A stretch of 64,000 nt of DNA from Metabacillus idriensis (GCF_009674765.1 NZ_WKKF01000002.1:62001-126000); one strand, 5' to 3'. Counted from the first letter of the stretch, positions 9,245 through 19,469 are shown. The notes: a model not told the origin generated them from the sequence alone. Made by a program: numbers and translations.

Positions 9245-10453
9245 TTATGCTGATGCAGAAGCATTAACTTTTGCCCACGCTGTCCTTTCCCTCTTCCCGT
9301 GCAGAAAATAATAAAGAAGAGAACTGGCAAGAACCGCAAATCCTAAAATCACATACAGGGTACTATAGCCTGTCACAGGAATAACAAAACCAAGCAGATA
9401 TGGTCCAAATCCTAAACCAGCGTCAAGAAAGATAAAGAAAGTCGAAGTGGCGAGCCCCATGCGGTGAGGCGGTGTTAATTTTACGGCAATCGCCTGTGTC
9501 GTTGATTGCATGTTTCCAAATCCAAGTCCGATCAGAACACCTGAAAGCAAGAAAATGAAGCTGGTGCCAGCTGTGCTCAAAAGGAACATACCTGCTCCAA
9601 ATAAGAGGAAGGCAGGGTACATAATGAAGTTTGCTCCTTTTTTGTCCATTAAGCGGCCGGTAAAAGGGCGTGATGCCAAGACAGCTGCTGCATAGACGAT
9701 GAAAAAGAAGCTTGCTGTACTGACAAGATTAATGTCCATCGCATAGAAATTAATAAAGGAAAGGACGCTGGAATAGCAAAATGCCACCGCGAGAGTGATA
9801 AATGCGATCGGCAAAGCTCTTGGCTCTACAAAATTCGAAAGTTTGAATCCTCGTACTTCTGCCTTTTTTGCTGAACCATCAAGCGGGGGCACATATAGGA
9901 AAAAGGCAATGATTAAACTGCCGGCGCCTAATGCAACGCAGAAAGTAAAGATCGTATGAAAGCTTGTATGCTGGCTCAAGTACAGCCCGATGAAAGGGCC
10001 GATGGCTGTTGCAAGAGTTGCACTCATGCTGTAGTACCCGATGCCTTCCCCTTTTCGCGAAGCGGGAATAATCTGTGCTACGATGGTGCCTGTTGCTGTA
10101 CTGGCCATACCCAGTGTAATTCCATGAACTAGACGGTTTATAAGAAGGAAGCCAAGGCCTAATTCAAAGAAGTAAAAGGCTGTTGTCAGAGTAAACAGGA
10201 TAAGCCCTGTATACAGGATTTTTTTTCGGCTGAACGTTACGATAAGCCTTCCAATTAAAAGCCGGCCAATAAGTGCGCCTATAATGAATATCCCGGTTAC
10301 AAGTCCCGCTGCGCTTGTAGAGGCACTGTATTCATCTACTGCAAAGACCGCAATGGTCACCATTAATAAGTAAAAGATTAACGTTAGGAAAAAATTGATG
10401 GACGACACGACAATAAAGTCTTTCGTCCATAGTTTGGATGCTGTCTGATTCAC
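9245..10453 (-). CDS. MFS transporter (drug/metabolite efflux type)
   Basis: A 402-residue major facilitator with 12 membrane segments. Motif A is recognisable after the second segment (GALIGRLLIGRLIVTFSRKK) and again in the second half (SRPFTGRLMDKKG). Members of this type export drugs or metabolites by proton antiport. GTG 10453 is preceded by AAGGTGAT. It lies 12 bases after a MarR-family gene and is probably co-transcribed with it and repressed by it. The substrate is unknown. Confidence 0.85.
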   Translation of the reverse strand: MNQTASKLWTKDFIVVSSINFFLTLIFYLLMVTIAVFAVDEYSASTSAAGLVTGIFIIGALIGRLLIGRLIVTFSRKKILYTGLILFTLTTAFYFFELGLGFLLINRLVHGITLGMASTATGTIVAQIIPASRKGEGIGYYSMSATLATAIGPFIGLYLSQHTSFHTIFTFCVALGAGSLIIAFFLYVPPLDGSAKKAEVRGFKLSNFVEPRALPIAFITLAVAFCYSSVLSFINFYAMDINLVSTASFFFIVYAAAVLASRPFTGRLMDKKGANFIMYPAFLLFGAGMFLLSTAGTSFIFLLSGVLIGLGFGNMQSTTQAIAVKLTPPHRMGLATSTFFIFLDAGLGFGPYLLGFVIPVTGYSTLYVILGFAVLASSLLYYFLHGKRERTAWAKVNASASA

Positions 10454-10465
10454 GTTTGGATCACC

Positions 10466-10894
10466 TTACTCTCTAATATTGTTCCGGATATCTCCCATAA
10501 TCCGGATGACTTCAAGCTGTTCTTCCTCTGAAATCCCTTTTAAAATCTCCTGCTCATATTCATCGATTGTTACGCGGACATCGCCGTAAATCTTTCTCCC
10601 AACGTCTGTAAGCTGCATTCTCTTTTCACGCTTATCCTTGCCGGGAACATGCTCTACATAGCCCAGTTCCTCCAGGCGGCTGATCGTTCTTGTCACGGTA
10701 GGTTTTTCAACACTTTGATAATCAGCAAGCTCAACAAGCGTAGCTGTCCCGTAATAGGATAAGTAATGCAAAACGGACCATTGCGCTCTGTACAAATCGT
10801 GTTTGGCAAGTTCGATATTCAGTCTGTTTTCAAAAGGACGGTATAACAGCAGAAGCTGCTGAAAAAACTTTTGGTATGTTTTTATAGGAAACAC
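10466..10894 (-). CDS. MarR-family transcriptional repressor
   Basis: A 142-residue winged-helix protein with the MarR fold: a recognition region TLVELADYQSVEKPTVTRTI followed by the wing EHVPGKDKREKRMQLT. The gene opens the operon that continues with the MFS exporter, and an inverted repeat operator sits at its promoter, so autoregulation is likely. The GTG start at 10894 is unusual because the only good ribosome-binding sequence, GAGGTG, overlaps it. No better start is in frame, so the exact N-terminus is uncertain by a few residues. Confidence 0.85.
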   Translation of the reverse strand: MFPIKTYQKFFQQLLLLYRPFENRLNIELAKHDLYRAQWSVLHYLSYYGTATLVELADYQSVEKPTVTRTISRLEELGYVEHVPGKDKREKRMQLTDVGRKIYGDVRVTIDEYEQEILKGISEEEQLEVIRIMGDIRNNIRE

Positions 10895-10906
10895 CTCATC
10901 GAATAA

Positions 10907-10943
10907 TTAGTTACCGTGAATAATAGTTACTCTAGGTAACTAA
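10907..10943 (-). promoter_or_regulatory. putative MarR operator
   Basis: Three copies of a TAGTTAC half-site: TTAGTTACC at 10907-10915, TAGTTAC at 10924-10930 and its inverse GTAACTA at 10936-10942. The last two form a 7-5-7 inverted repeat and the outer pair a 9-19-9 one. The array lies 13-49 bases upstream of the MarR-type start codon, where a repressor would block transcription. Confidence 0.65.
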
Positions 10944-10996
10944 TATAACAAAATCAGTCAGTGTTTGTCTACCTGATGAATTCCTGAAGCTGGTTA

Positions 10997-11026
10997 TTGA
11001 CACAAAACGGGAATATATGTTATTTA
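10997..11026 (+). promoter_or_regulatory. htpG promoter
   Basis: TTGACA (10997-11002), 18 bases, TATTTA (11021-11026). The CIRCE operator begins nine bases after the -10 box, covering the expected start of transcription. Confidence 0.6.
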
Positions 11027-11034
11027 ATTAGTGG

Positions 11035-11061
11035 TTAGCACTCTCATAAAAAGAGTGCTAA
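11035..11061 (+). promoter_or_regulatory. CIRCE element (HrcA operator)
   Basis: TTAGCACTC (11035-11043), nine bases, GAGTGCTAA (11053-11061): an exact match to the consensus CIRCE inverted repeat bound by the heat-shock repressor HrcA. It lies between the promoter and the htpG ribosome binding site. Confidence 0.95.
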
Positions 11062-11086
11062 AAAGAAGTCTGAAAGGAGAATGACA

Positions 11087-12967
11087 ATGGAAAAAATGCA
11101 GTTCAAAGCAGAGTCTAAAAGACTATTGGAAATGATGATCAATTCAATTTATTCTCAAAAAGAAATCTTTTTAAGAGAGCTGATTTCAAATGCGAGTGAT
11201 GCGATTGATAAAATTTATTACAAAGCTTTAACAGACGACAGTCTATCATTTGACCAAAATCATTACTACATAAAAGTAAGTGCAGACAAGGAAAATAGAA
11301 CATTAACAATCTCAGATACGGGGATTGGAATGACAAAGGAAGAGCTTGAAAACAATCTTGGGATTATTGCGAAAAGCGGCTCATTGGCTTTTAAAAGCGA
11401 AAATGAGGTGAAGGATGGCCACGACATCATCGGTCAGTTTGGGGTAGGTTTTTACTCAGCCTTTATGGTAGCTGATGCTATCACGGTCACAACGAAAACA
11501 ATCGGCAGCGAAGAAGCTTACAGATGGCATTCTGGGGGAGCAGACGGCTATACAATCGAGCTTTGTGAGAAGGAAGAGGTTGGAACAGAGATTGTTCTCA
11601 GCATCAAAGAAAACACAGAAGACGATTCGTACGATGAATATTTAGAAGAATACCGCTTAAAAGCCATCATTAAAAAATACTCTGATTTCATCCGCTATCC
11701 GATTAAAATGGATGTAACGGAGCAGAAACGCAATGAAGACAGCGAAACAGAATTTGAAGAAATTCATGAAGAACAAACAATCAACAGCATGGTTCCAATT
11801 TGGAGAAAGAATAAACAGGAGCTCACTTCTGAAGATTACGAGAATTTCTATGCAGAAAAGCATTACGGGTTTGATAAGCCGTTAAAACATATCCATATCA
11901 GTGTGGACGGTGCCGTCAGATACAATGCGATTCTCTACATTCCTGAGCAGATTCCGTATGATTACTACTCTAAAGAGTTTGAAAAAGGACTTGAGCTGTA
12001 CTCAAATGGCGTACTGATCATGGAAAAATGCTCAGACCTGCTTCCTGACTATTTCAGTTTTGTAAAAGGAATGGCAGATTCTGAGGACTTGTCTCTTAAC
12101 ATCTCAAGAGAAATCCTGCAGCATGACCGCCAGCTGAAGCTGATTGCGAAGAACATCAAAAACAAAATTAAAAGCCAGCTGCAGGGCTTATTAAAAGATG
12201 AGAGAGAAAAGTATGAAACATTCTATCACTCTTTCGGAAGACAGCTTAAATATGGCGTTTACAGTGATTTTGGAGCAAATAAAGAAGATCTTCAGAACCT
12301 GCTTATGTTCTATTCATCAAAAGAGAAGAAGCTGATCACACTTGATGAATATGTTTCAGGAATGCCTGAAGATCAGAAGTACATTTATTATGCTGCAGGA
12401 GAAAGCTATGAACGAATTGAAAAGCTTCCGCAGACAGAGGTTGTGGCTGATAAAGGCTATGACATCTTATATTTCACGGATGAAGTGGATGAATTTGCGA
12501 TCAGAATGCTGATGAACTATCAGGAAAAAGAATTCAAATCGATTTCAAGCGGTGATTTAGGCATAGAAGCAGGTGAGAATGAAAAGGGTGCAGAATCAGA
12601 AGAGAAAGATAACAAAGAACTCTTTGAAGAAATGAAGACGATTCTTGCAGGCAAAGTGAAGGATGTAAGAATTTCAAAACGCCTCAAGTCTCATCCAGTC
12701 TGCATCGCAACTGAAGGCGAAGTAACGACGGAAATGGAAAAAATCCTGAAGTCGATGCCGAACAGCCAGAATATTAAGGCGGAGAAAATCCTTGAGATCA
12801 ACAGCAGCCACGATGTCTTTGCTTCCCTAAAAGATGCATTGGCAAACGACAAGGAAAAACTTGCGCTTTACACGAACCTTCTATTTAACCAGGCTCTTCT
12901 AATTGAAGGACTGACAATCGAGGATCCGGTTGAGTTTACGAACGATATTTGCAAGATTATGGTGTGA
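11087..12967 (+). CDS. htpG: molecular chaperone HtpG (Hsp90)
   Basis: A 626-residue Hsp90-family chaperone. The N-terminal GHKL ATPase domain shows [20 protein letters not shown] and [11 protein letters not shown]; the middle domain contains the conserved NISREILQ; the C-terminal dimerisation domain completes the protein. Two ATGs compete: AAAGGAGA touches the first (11081) and lies about seven bases from the second (11087), which I choose. A perfect CIRCE element upstream places this gene under HrcA, unlike B. subtilis htpG, which belongs to another heat-shock class. It is monocistronic, with a strong terminator after it. Confidence 0.97.
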   Translation: MEKMQFKAESKRLLEMMINSIYSQKEIFLRELISNASDAIDKIYYKALTDDSLSFDQNHYYIKVSADKENRTLTISDTGIGMTKEELENNLGIIAKSGSLAFKSENEVKDGHDIIGQFGVGFYSAFMVADAITVTTKTIGSEEAYRWHSGGADGYTIELCEKEEVGTEIVLSIKENTEDDSYDEYLEEYRLKAIIKKYSDFIRYPIKMDVTEQKRNEDSETEFEEIHEEQTINSMVPIWRKNKQELTSEDYENFYAEKHYGFDKPLKHIHISVDGAVRYNAILYIPEQIPYDYYSKEFEKGLELYSNGVLIMEKCSDLLPDYFSFVKGMADSEDLSLNISREILQHDRQLKLIAKNIKNKIKSQLQGLLKDEREKYETFYHSFGRQLKYGVYSDFGANKEDLQNLLMFYSSKEKKLITLDEYVSGMPEDQKYIYYAAGESYERIEKLPQTEVVADKGYDILYFTDEVDEFAIRMLMNYQEKEFKSISSGDLGIEAGENEKGAESEEKDNKELFEEMKTILAGKVKDVRISKRLKSHPVCIATEGEVTTEMEKILKSMPNSQNIKAEKILEINSSHDVFASLKDALANDKEKLALYTNLLFNQALLIEGLTIEDPVEFTNDICKIMV

Positions 12968-12973
12968 AAAATG

Positions 12974-13013
12974 AAAGCCGGCAGAAACCTATTGGTTCCT
13001 GCCGGCTTTTTTT
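12974..13013 (+). terminator. htpG terminator
   Basis: AAAGCCGGCAG and CTGCCGGCTTT pair, extended by AACC/GGTT across one mismatch, and are followed by T7. A strong rho-independent terminator. Confidence 0.92.
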
Positions 13014-13077
13014 GGTTTGAAGCCTGTTTATGTTAGTTTACAAGCAGCAGGCTTATGGCCTGTCCAGATCTTACCCA

Positions 13078-13157
13078 GCAAACCTGTTTATCGATATGAG
13101 AGGGTAAGCAAGCGTCCGAATCGTCTCCCGCAAACCTGTTTATCGGTATGAGAGGGT
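13078..13157. repeat. two 28-bp direct repeats
   Basis: A 28-base unit starting GCAAACCTGTTTATC and ending GAGAGGGT occurs at 13078-13105 and 13130-13157 with one difference (GATA versus GGTA), period 52. A partial third unit (GCCTGTTTATG) lies at 13022-13032. The repeats sit between the htpG and pot terminators and encode nothing obvious. Confidence 0.8.
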
Positions 13158-13177
13158 GCTTTCAATAAATTAATCCC

Positions 13178-13214
13178 AAAAAGAGGCGTCATCCCGGGGA
13201 ATGCCGCCTCTTTT
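13178..13214 (-). terminator. pot operon terminator
   Basis: AAAAGAGGCG (13178/9-13188) pairs with CGCCTCTTTT (13205-13214). Read on the minus strand the stem ends in a T tract, just after the potD stop codon. Confidence 0.88.
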
Positions 13215-13224
13215 AACTACCATT

Positions 13225-14298
13225 CTATTTCGGATGCATCTTAAATTTCAAAAACAGCTCATTATAGTAAGCCAAATTCTTTTTGCCGAGGTTCTCATAC
13301 ACTTCCAGCTTTTCCGTCAGTTCAGGCGGCGGATAGAAGCGCTCATCGTTTACCATCTCTTCAGGCATGTACTTTAAGGCTTCTTTGTTCGGTGTTGAGT
13401 AGCTGACATATTCAGTGTTTTCTGCGGCCACCTCAGCATCCAGCATGAAGTTGATGAACTGATGGGCGGCTTCCACATTTTTGGCTGTTTTTGGGATCAC
13501 CATGTTATCGAACCATAAATTTGAGCCTTCCTCGGGAACGACATACTCGAGATCTTCATTTTCATACATGATCTCTGATGCAACTCCTGACCATACAAGA
13601 CCGATTGATGCTTCCTGATTTTCAAGCAGCATCCTGCTTTCGTCTCCAACCACCGCTTTGACGTTTGGCGTCAGAGAATCAAGCTTTCGTTTTGCTTCCT
13701 CTAAATGATCCTTATTTGTATCGTTAAGAGAATAGCCGAGGCTGTTGAGCCCCATCCCCATCACTTCTCTTGCACCGTCAATCAGCAGGATCTCATTTCG
13801 CAGATCGGGATCCCAAAGGTCATTCCAGCTCGTGATTTTTTTTCCGTCTATCATCGAAGGATTATAGACGATGCCGACCGTACCCCAGAAATAAGGGATG
13901 GAATACTTATTTTCAGGGTCAAAAGGCAAATCCATAAACCGGTCATCAATATTTTTCAAGTTCGGAAGTTTTGAATGATCTAAAGGGATCAGCAAATCTT
14001 CCTGTCTCATTTTATCAATCATATATTCAGAAGGAACGGCAATATCATAAGTCGTTCCGCCCTGTTCAATCTTTGTCATCATCGCTTCGTTGGAATCAAA
14101 GGTCTCATAGATGACCTTAATGCCTGTTTCTTTCTCAAAGCGGTCAACCAGATCTGAATTGATGTAGTCTCCCCAGTTAAAGATTGTAAGCGTGTTTCCG
14201 CTTGAGTAGCCCTGTGAAGAGTTTAGTTCAGATACTGCATATAAAAGGATGCCTGACACGAGAATAATCGCGAAGAAAATGCGGACCAGCTTCTTCAT
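13225..14298 (-). CDS. potD: polyamine ABC transporter substrate-binding protein
   Basis: A 357-residue extracytoplasmic binding protein of the spermidine/putrescine family. It starts with one hydrophobic segment (residues about 5-24) without a lipobox cysteine, so it may be membrane-anchored or cleaved. It continues with the family start NTLTIFNWGDYI and the conserved tract VPSEYMIDKM; the C-terminal part keeps the fold's FINFMLD motif. The start codon overlaps the potC stop (ATGA) with GGGGG upstream. It is the last gene of potABCD and delivers polyamines to the PotBC channel. Confidence 0.92.
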   Translation of the reverse strand: MKKLVRIFFAIILVSGILLYAVSELNSSQGYSSGNTLTIFNWGDYINSDLVDRFEKETGIKVIYETFDSNEAMMTKIEQGGTTYDIAVPSEYMIDKMRQEDLLIPLDHSKLPNLKNIDDRFMDLPFDPENKYSIPYFWGTVGIVYNPSMIDGKKITSWNDLWDPDLRNEILLIDGAREVMGMGLNSLGYSLNDTNKDHLEEAKRKLDSLTPNVKAVVGDESRMLLENQEASIGLVWSGVASEIMYENEDLEYVVPEEGSNLWFDNMVIPKTAKNVEAAHQFINFMLDAEVAAENTEYVSYSTPNKEALKYMPEEMVNDERFYPPPELTEKLEVYENLGKKNLAYYNELFLKFKMHPK

Positions 14299-15098
14299 TT
14301 TCTTACCCCCAATCCGCTTTGTTTATTTCGCTGCGTGATGAAGTAATAAACAATCACAAGCAGGACTGTGAATAGGAAAAGCAGGGTAGATAGAGCATTG
14401 ATATTCAATGAAATTCCCCGTCGCGCAAGTGAATAGATTTCAACTGACAGTGTGGTGAAACCATTGCCGGTTACGAAAAAGGTAACAGCAAAATCATCAA
14501 GAGAGAATGTAAGCGCCATGAAGAATCCTGCAAATATACCAGGTGTGATAAACGGCAGGGTCACTTTAGTCAGGACATTCCAGCTGCTTGCGCCTAAATC
14601 TCTTGCTGCATCAAGTAAAGTAGGGCTCATCTCCATCAGTTTCGGCAGCACCATCAAGACAACAATTGGAACGCTGAATGCAATGTGAGATAAGAGAACC
14701 GAATAAAATCCAAGCTTGATTCCCGCCATCGTAAACAGGATTAAAAATGAAGCCCCAATAATAACGTCAGGGCTGACAATCAGCACATTATTTAACGACA
14801 ATAGTGTGTTTTTGGTTTGCCTGCTTTTAAACGAATGAATGGCAAGAGCTCCAAGCACCCCGATGATTGTTGAAATAAGAGCAGACAATAAGGCGATAAC
14901 CAGGGTGTTAAGCACAATAATCAGCAGTCTTGTATCTGTGAAAAGCTCCTTGTACCAGTCAAGTGTAAATCCTTCAAAGTTGTACATCGTACCGCCGCTG
15001 TTGAATGAATAAAACACTAGGAAAAAAATCGGCGTATAAAGGATGAGAAAGATCAAAATTAAAAAGATCCTGGATAGAGGGGATATTTTTTTATCCAA
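14295..15098 (-). CDS. potC: polyamine ABC transporter permease PotC
   Basis: A 267-residue inner permease subunit with six membrane segments and the binding-protein-dependent transport (EAA) motif around [20 protein letters not shown], which docks on the PotA ATPase. The only reasonable start is TTG 15098, with GGGG about nine bases upstream inside the end of potB. It overlaps potD by four bases. The PotB and PotC paralogues share the segment ARDLGASSW. Confidence 0.92.
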   Translation of the reverse strand: MDKKISPLSRIFLILIFLILYTPIFFLVFYSFNSGGTMYNFEGFTLDWYKELFTDTRLLIIVLNTLVIALLSALISTIIGVLGALAIHSFKSRQTKNTLLSLNNVLIVSPDVIIGASFLILFTMAGIKLGFYSVLLSHIAFSVPIVVLMVLPKLMEMSPTLLDAARDLGASSWNVLTKVTLPFITPGIFAGFFMALTFSLDDFAVTFFVTGNGFTTLSVEIYSLARRGISLNINALSTLLFLFTVLLVIVYYFITQRNKQSGLGVRK

Positions 15099-15099
15099 C

Positions 15100-15903
15100 T
15101 TACATACCCCGCTTTCGATTTCCGGTAAGGAAGATAATCAGAAACATAAATATAATCAAGAAGACAGCAATTGTAGAGCCCATACCCCAGTCCTGCGTCA
15201 CAAGGAAATGCTGTTCAATCGCAGTACCGAGTGTGATGACTCTGTTTCCTGCAATCAATCTTGTCAGCATGAACAGAGAAAGAGCAGGGATAAAGACCAG
15301 CTGGCAGCCGGCTTTAACGCCATCTATCGTCAGCGGAAAAATGACTCTGCGGAAGGCAGTCCAGCTTGATGCCCCCAAATCACGCGCTGCATCTAAAAGG
15401 GTTGGATTTAATTCATTCAGAGAATTGAATATAGGTAAAATCATAAATGGAATAAAGATATAAACTGATACAAAAATGAAACTGAAATCGGTGAACAATA
15501 ACTGCTGAGAACCAATGCCGATTGCTTCTAAAAAACTGTTCGCAACACCGTACGTGCCGAAAATCCCGAGAAATGCATAGGCCTTTAACAGTAAATTAAT
15601 CCAAGATGGGACGATAATCAGCAGCAGCCAAAGATGCTTATGCTTTGTATAAGTCAGCAAATAAGCCGTTGGATAGGCAATAAGCAAAGAAAGAGCTGTT
15701 ATCAAAAAGGCATACCAAAATGAACTCAAGGTCATTTTCATGTAGACCGGTGTAAAGAAGTTCTGGTAATTGGCAAGCGATAAATTTCCTTCAATATCAA
15801 TAAACGAATAATAAAGAACAAGAACAATCGGTGCAATAACAAAGAGAGCAATCCAAAGAGCGTAAGGAATCATATACAAATTTCGGGTCAGCTTAGTTTC
15901 CAT
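15100..15903 (-). CDS. potB: polyamine ABC transporter permease PotB
   Basis: A 267-residue permease with six membrane segments and an EAA loop ([20 protein letters not shown]). Upstream ATGs at 15921 and 15915 are in frame, but GGAG lies six bases before ATG 15903, which overlaps the potA end by 11 bases. It forms the membrane channel with PotC and is driven by PotA. Confidence 0.92.
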   Translation of the reverse strand: METKLTRNLYMIPYALWIALFVIAPIVLVLYYSFIDIEGNLSLANYQNFFTPVYMKMTLSSFWYAFLITALSLLIAYPTAYLLTYTKHKHLWLLLIIVPSWINLLLKAYAFLGIFGTYGVANSFLEAIGIGSQQLLFTDFSFIFVSVYIFIPFMILPIFNSLNELNPTLLDAARDLGASSWTAFRRVIFPLTIDGVKAGCQLVFIPALSLFMLTRLIAGNRVITLGTAIEQHFLVTQDWGMGSTIAVFLIIFMFLIIFLTGNRKRGM

Positions 15904-16999
15904 GCTCTTCTCCATCTGCATAAGCTTCTAAACGTTTGTCGAATTCCTCTTCGGTCTCCCCGAATCTCATCACGTGTATCGCTTCCGGGTCGAAATAGAG
16001 ACCAATTTCATCTCCGACAGTGGCTTTTTTCGTAGAATGGACGAGCCATTCGTTGCCATCCTTGTCATAGCTGCTGATTTCATAATGAACACCGCGGAAC
16101 AATTGGGAATCAACGCGTACATGGAGTTTTCCCCGTTCCAGTGAAGTGATTTCCAAATCTTCAGGGCGAATGACGATCTCAATTGGTTCATTTGGGTTCA
16201 GACCCTGATCGACACATTCAAATTGTCTGCCTGTGAACTCCACAAGGTAATCCTCAAGCATCGTCCCTTTTACAATATTGGATTCACCAATGAAATCAGC
16301 AACAAATCGGTTGATCGGCTCATCATAGATATCGGTTGGCGTCCCGCTTTGCTGTATTTTCCCTTTGTCCAGAACAAAAATTTCATCTGACATCGCGAGT
16401 GCTTCTTCCTGATCATGGGTGACAAAGATAAAGGTAATGCCAAGACGCTGCTGAAGTTCGCGCAGCTCATACTGCATTTCAGTCCGAAGCTTTAAGTCCA
16501 GGGCGGACAAAGGTTCATCAAGAAGAATAACTTCCGGCTCATTGACGATTGCACGTGCAATGGCGACCCGCTGGCGCTGGCCTCCGGACATTTCTCTGAT
16601 TTCCCGTTTTTCATATCCGTCAAGATTTACAAAGCTTAAGGCTTCTTTTACTTTCGATTCAATCTCTTTATTATTCATTTTTTTAATGCGCAGTCCGAAT
16701 GCTACATTTTCAAAAACATTCAAATGAGGAAACAGCGCATAATCCTGAAAAACCGTATTTACTTGGCGCTTGTTAGCAGGAACATCGTTTATTTTTTTTC
16801 CGTTAAAGAGGATGTCTCCTTCAGACGCTTCAGTAAATCCGGCAATCAGCCTCAGGATCGTTGTCTTGCCGCAGCCTGAAGGACCAAGAAGTGTATAAAA
16901 TTTGCCGCGCTCGATCTCAAAACTGACATGATTGAGAACGGCAGGGTCATTGTCGTATTGTTTCGTAACCTGCTTAAATTGAATAATTGTGTTTGTCAT
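15893..16999 (-). CDS. potA: polyamine ABC transporter ATPase PotA
   Basis: A 368-residue ATPase: Walker [10 protein letters not shown] near residue 40, signature [14 protein letters not shown], Walker [13 protein letters not shown], and a C-terminal TOBE-type regulatory domain from about residue 240. It energises uptake of spermidine/putrescine by PotBC. The open frame extends 12 codons upstream, but GAGGGAG before ATG 16999 fixes the start. First gene of the operon; a TATAAT box lies about 95 bases upstream. Confidence 0.95.
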   Translation of the reverse strand: MTNTIIQFKQVTKQYDNDPAVLNHVSFEIERGKFYTLLGPSGCGKTTILRLIAGFTEASEGDILFNGKKINDVPANKRQVNTVFQDYALFPHLNVFENVAFGLRIKKMNNKEIESKVKEALSFVNLDGYEKREIREMSGGQRQRVAIARAIVNEPEVILLDEPLSALDLKLRTEMQYELRELQQRLGITFIFVTHDQEEALAMSDEIFVLDKGKIQQSGTPTDIYDEPINRFVADFIGESNIVKGTMLEDYLVEFTGRQFECVDQGLNPNEPIEIVIRPEDLEITSLERGKLHVRVDSQLFRGVHYEISSYDKDGNEWLVHSTKKATVGDEIGLYFDPEAIHVMRFGETEEEFDKRLEAYADGEEHGN

Positions 17000-17092
17000 A
17001 TCATTCTCCCTCTTAGTTTGCTCGGATTTGAACAAAGAAATATTTATAGATAAGCGGTATCAGCATCCATTTTTCCTTATTTAACATGAATA

Positions 17093-17098
17093 ATTATA
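17093..17098 (-). promoter_or_regulatory. -10 box, probable pot promoter
   Basis: TATAAT on the minus strand, preceded directly by TG. No good -35 match is seen 17 bases further up, so this is a candidate only. Confidence 0.4.
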
Positions 17099-17230
17099 CA
17101 TGAAAAAAAGCAGGATACGAAACGAAATTTCAAAGCTGTTTCAGTCATTGTGAATGCTGAAAGAAGAGGTAGGTGAATGAAATGAGATGGAAGTAGAATA
17201 AGAAAGCGGGGAAAATGAATCGATCAAAAA

Positions 17231-17265
17231 GAAACGCTTTGGACACTCCAAAGCGTTTCCTTTTT
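17231..17265 (-). terminator. pepT terminator (bidirectional form)
   Basis: GAAACGCTTTGGA and TCCAAAGCGTTTC form a perfect 13-bp stem with a three-base loop and T tracts on both strands. It lies just past the pepT stop codon. Confidence 0.9.
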
Positions 17266-17272
17266 CAGCAAG

Positions 17273-18511
17273 CTACTCAGCTGCATTCTCTTCAAATAAT
17301 TTCGCAATCTCTACAATAACCTGTGTAGCTTTCAGCATATTATCAACTGAAATATATTCAAACTTGCCATGGAAGTTCTCTCCGCCGGTAAAGATATTCG
17401 GTGTAGGAAGGCCCATGTAAGAAAGCTGAGATCCATCTGTGCCTCCGCGGATCGGTTCAACGATTGGCTGAATGTCCAGGTTTTCCATCGCTTTGTAGGC
17501 AATGTCGACGATCTGTTTAACAGGCTCGATTTTTTCACGCATATTGTAATATTGATCGTTCATCTCAAGAATGATGCGTTCGCTTCCGTATTTCTCTTTC
17601 AATTCATCAACAGCAGCTGCCATCGTTTGTTTTTTCTGCTGGAACGCTTCCTTATCAAAATCTCTGATAATGTAGCTTAGCTTCGTTTGCTCAACATCTC
17701 CGCTGAAAGAGAGAAGATGGAAGAAGCCTTCATAGCCTTCTGTTAACTCAGGAGCTTGTTCAGCAGGCAGCTTGCTTTGGAGTTCCATTGCAATTTTAAT
17801 AGAATTCACCATTTTCCCTTTAGCTGTTCCAGGATGGATGTTGGTTCCTTTAATGGTAATAGAGGCTCCGGCTGCGCTGAAGCTTTCGTACTGCAGCTCG
17901 CCGAGAGGACCGCCATCCACTGTGTAGGCGTATTTCGCATCAAAGGCAGCAACATCAAATTTATGCGGTCCGCGGCCGATTTCCTCATCAGGAGTGAAAG
18001 CTACTCGGATTTTGCCGTGTTTGATTTCAGGGTGCTTGTTCAAATAATCCATCGCTGTCATGATTTCAGCAATGCCCGCTTTATTATCGGCTCCTAAAAG
18101 AGTGGTGCCGTCTGTTGTTATCAATGTATGGTCTTTATAGTTTAAAAGGTTAGGAAAGTCATTTGGAGACAAGGTTACTTTAATGGCTTCATTCAGGAGG
18201 ATGTCCTGTCCGTCATAGTTTTCATGAATCTGCGGATTCACATTTTTCCCGGTAAAATCGTTTGCTGTATCAATGTGGGCCAGAAAGCCGATCGTTGGAA
18301 CCTGTTTATCAGTGTTAGATGGGAGAGTGGCCATTACATAACCAAACTCATCCATGCTTACATCCTCTAAACCAATTGCTTTTAATTCTTCTACAAGTTT
18401 ATGTGCAAGTGTCAGCTGACCTTCAGTAGATGGACACGTTTCGCTGCTGTCATTTGATTGTGTATCGATTTTTACGTAGGAAATAAATCGTTCAATGATT
18501 TCATTTTTCAT
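17273..18511 (-). CDS. pepT: peptidase T (tripeptide aminopeptidase)
   Basis: A 412-residue M20-family zinc aminopeptidase that releases the N-terminal residue from tripeptides in the cytoplasm. Metal-site motifs are in place: GFLAHIDTA (first His and Asp), [12 protein letters not shown] (bridging Asp), [10 protein letters not shown] (catalytic Glu pair) and TVDGGPLGE; the C-terminal GGTDGSQLS and [10 protein letters not shown] complete the active site. Length matches the family. It is monocistronic between its terminator and the oxidoreductase gene upstream. Confidence 0.95.
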   Translation of the reverse strand: MKNEIIERFISYVKIDTQSNDSSETCPSTEGQLTLAHKLVEELKAIGLEDVSMDEFGYVMATLPSNTDKQVPTIGFLAHIDTANDFTGKNVNPQIHENYDGQDILLNEAIKVTLSPNDFPNLLNYKDHTLITTDGTTLLGADNKAGIAEIMTAMDYLNKHPEIKHGKIRVAFTPDEEIGRGPHKFDVAAFDAKYAYTVDGGPLGELQYESFSAAGASITIKGTNIHPGTAKGKMVNSIKIAMELQSKLPAEQAPELTEGYEGFFHLLSFSGDVEQTKLSYIIRDFDKEAFQQKKQTMAAAVDELKEKYGSERIILEMNDQYYNMREKIEPVKQIVDIAYKAMENLDIQPIVEPIRGGTDGSQLSYMGLPTPNIFTGGENFHGKFEYISVDNMLKATQVIVEIAKLFEENAAE

Positions 18512-18527
18512 TGTTCATCAACCCTTC

Positions 18528-19469
18528 TTAACCTCTTAATTTTTCCAAAACATCCTGTGCCTGATAGCCTGCCTCAAAATCTATAATCTCAGCTTCTTCG
18601 CCTCTCAGCGCTTTTACAAGCTCATCAATTATAGAATTGGCAAGTGAGCTGTCTGCATCAATCCTTTGAATAGGCTCTCCATGCTTGCCTCCTTCAAGTG
18701 CTGACCAGTTGAGCAAGGCCAGAGTTCCTTCTGTCCCGTAAGCAGTAAATCTGATTTCTTCTGTTCCTGCTATCTGACTCATGCCATCGATAAAAATCGG
18801 CGTACCGTCATGAAGCTCCATTTGTGCCAGAATGCCAATTTCAGAAGCAGCTGGATCTTCGGGATACTGAACGGATTTATTCAGAACATGAACAGGTCCA
18901 AAGATTCTTTGGATTTGCTGAATGTAGTGTACGCCGACTTCGAGTACAAATCCGCCTTGTTCACGGCTTGCTACCCAGTCATTTTGCTGCCACGGCCGCG
19001 GCCATTCCGGAAAATGCATCTTTAACTCAATCCGTCTAAGCTTTCCAACATAACCCTCTTTTATGAGGGAAGCAAAGGTTTTGCTTCCGGCACTATAATT
19101 CAAAGGGAAATTCATTGCATGAATGATTCCTTTTTCTTTTGCCTGTATGTAAAGACTTTCTGCTTCTGCCAAGGAGTTTGCCAAAGGTTTTTCACATAAA
19201 ACATGCTTGCCCTTTGCAATCACATCCGTCACAATCTGATGATGAAATTTAGGCGGAACTGCTGCATACACTAGATCGATTTCTGCTTCTTCAAGCATTT
19301 TTTTATGGTCAGTAAAAGAAGACACATTTCCAAGTCTTTCAGATGTTTCACGTGTAACTTCAGCATTCCGGTCACATATAGCTGAAATCATGATATCCGG
19401 ATGGTCTGTAAAGTTCGTTATTAATCGCTGTCCTATTGCACCTAATCCGATAATGGCTGCCCTGATCAT
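18528..19469 (-). CDS. Gfo/Idh/MocA-family oxidoreductase
   Basis: A 313-residue NAD(P)-dependent dehydrogenase. The Rossmann motif is GLGAIGQR at residues 8-15; the family's EKPLANS motif follows after VLCEKPL, with a C-terminal alpha/beta substrate domain. The open frame extends 64 codons upstream through AT-rich sequence, but AAAGGCGG ten bases before ATG 19469 gives the natural start. Substrates of this family are sugars, inositols or similar polyols; the one here cannot be told. It is divergent from the next AraC-type gene. Confidence 0.85.
   Translation of the reverse strand: MIRAAIIGLGAIGQRLITNFTDHPDIMISAICDRNAEVTRETSERLGNVSSFTDHKKMLEEAEIDLVYAAVPPKFHHQIVTDVIAKGKHVLCEKPLANSLAEAESLYIQAKEKGIIHAMNFPLNYSAGSKTFASLIKEGYVGKLRRIELKMHFPEWPRPWQQNDWVASREQGGFVLEVGVHYIQQIQRIFGPVHVLNKSVQYPEDPAASEIGILAQMELHDGTPIFIDGMSQIAGTEEIRFTAYGTEGTLALLNWSALEGGKHGEPIQRIDADSSLANSIIDELVKALRGEEAEIIDFEAGYQAQDVLEKLRG

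Noticed and set aside
13078-13157. CRISPR array
   Set aside because: Only two full units and one partial one, no cas genes, and the intervening sequence is not spacer-like.
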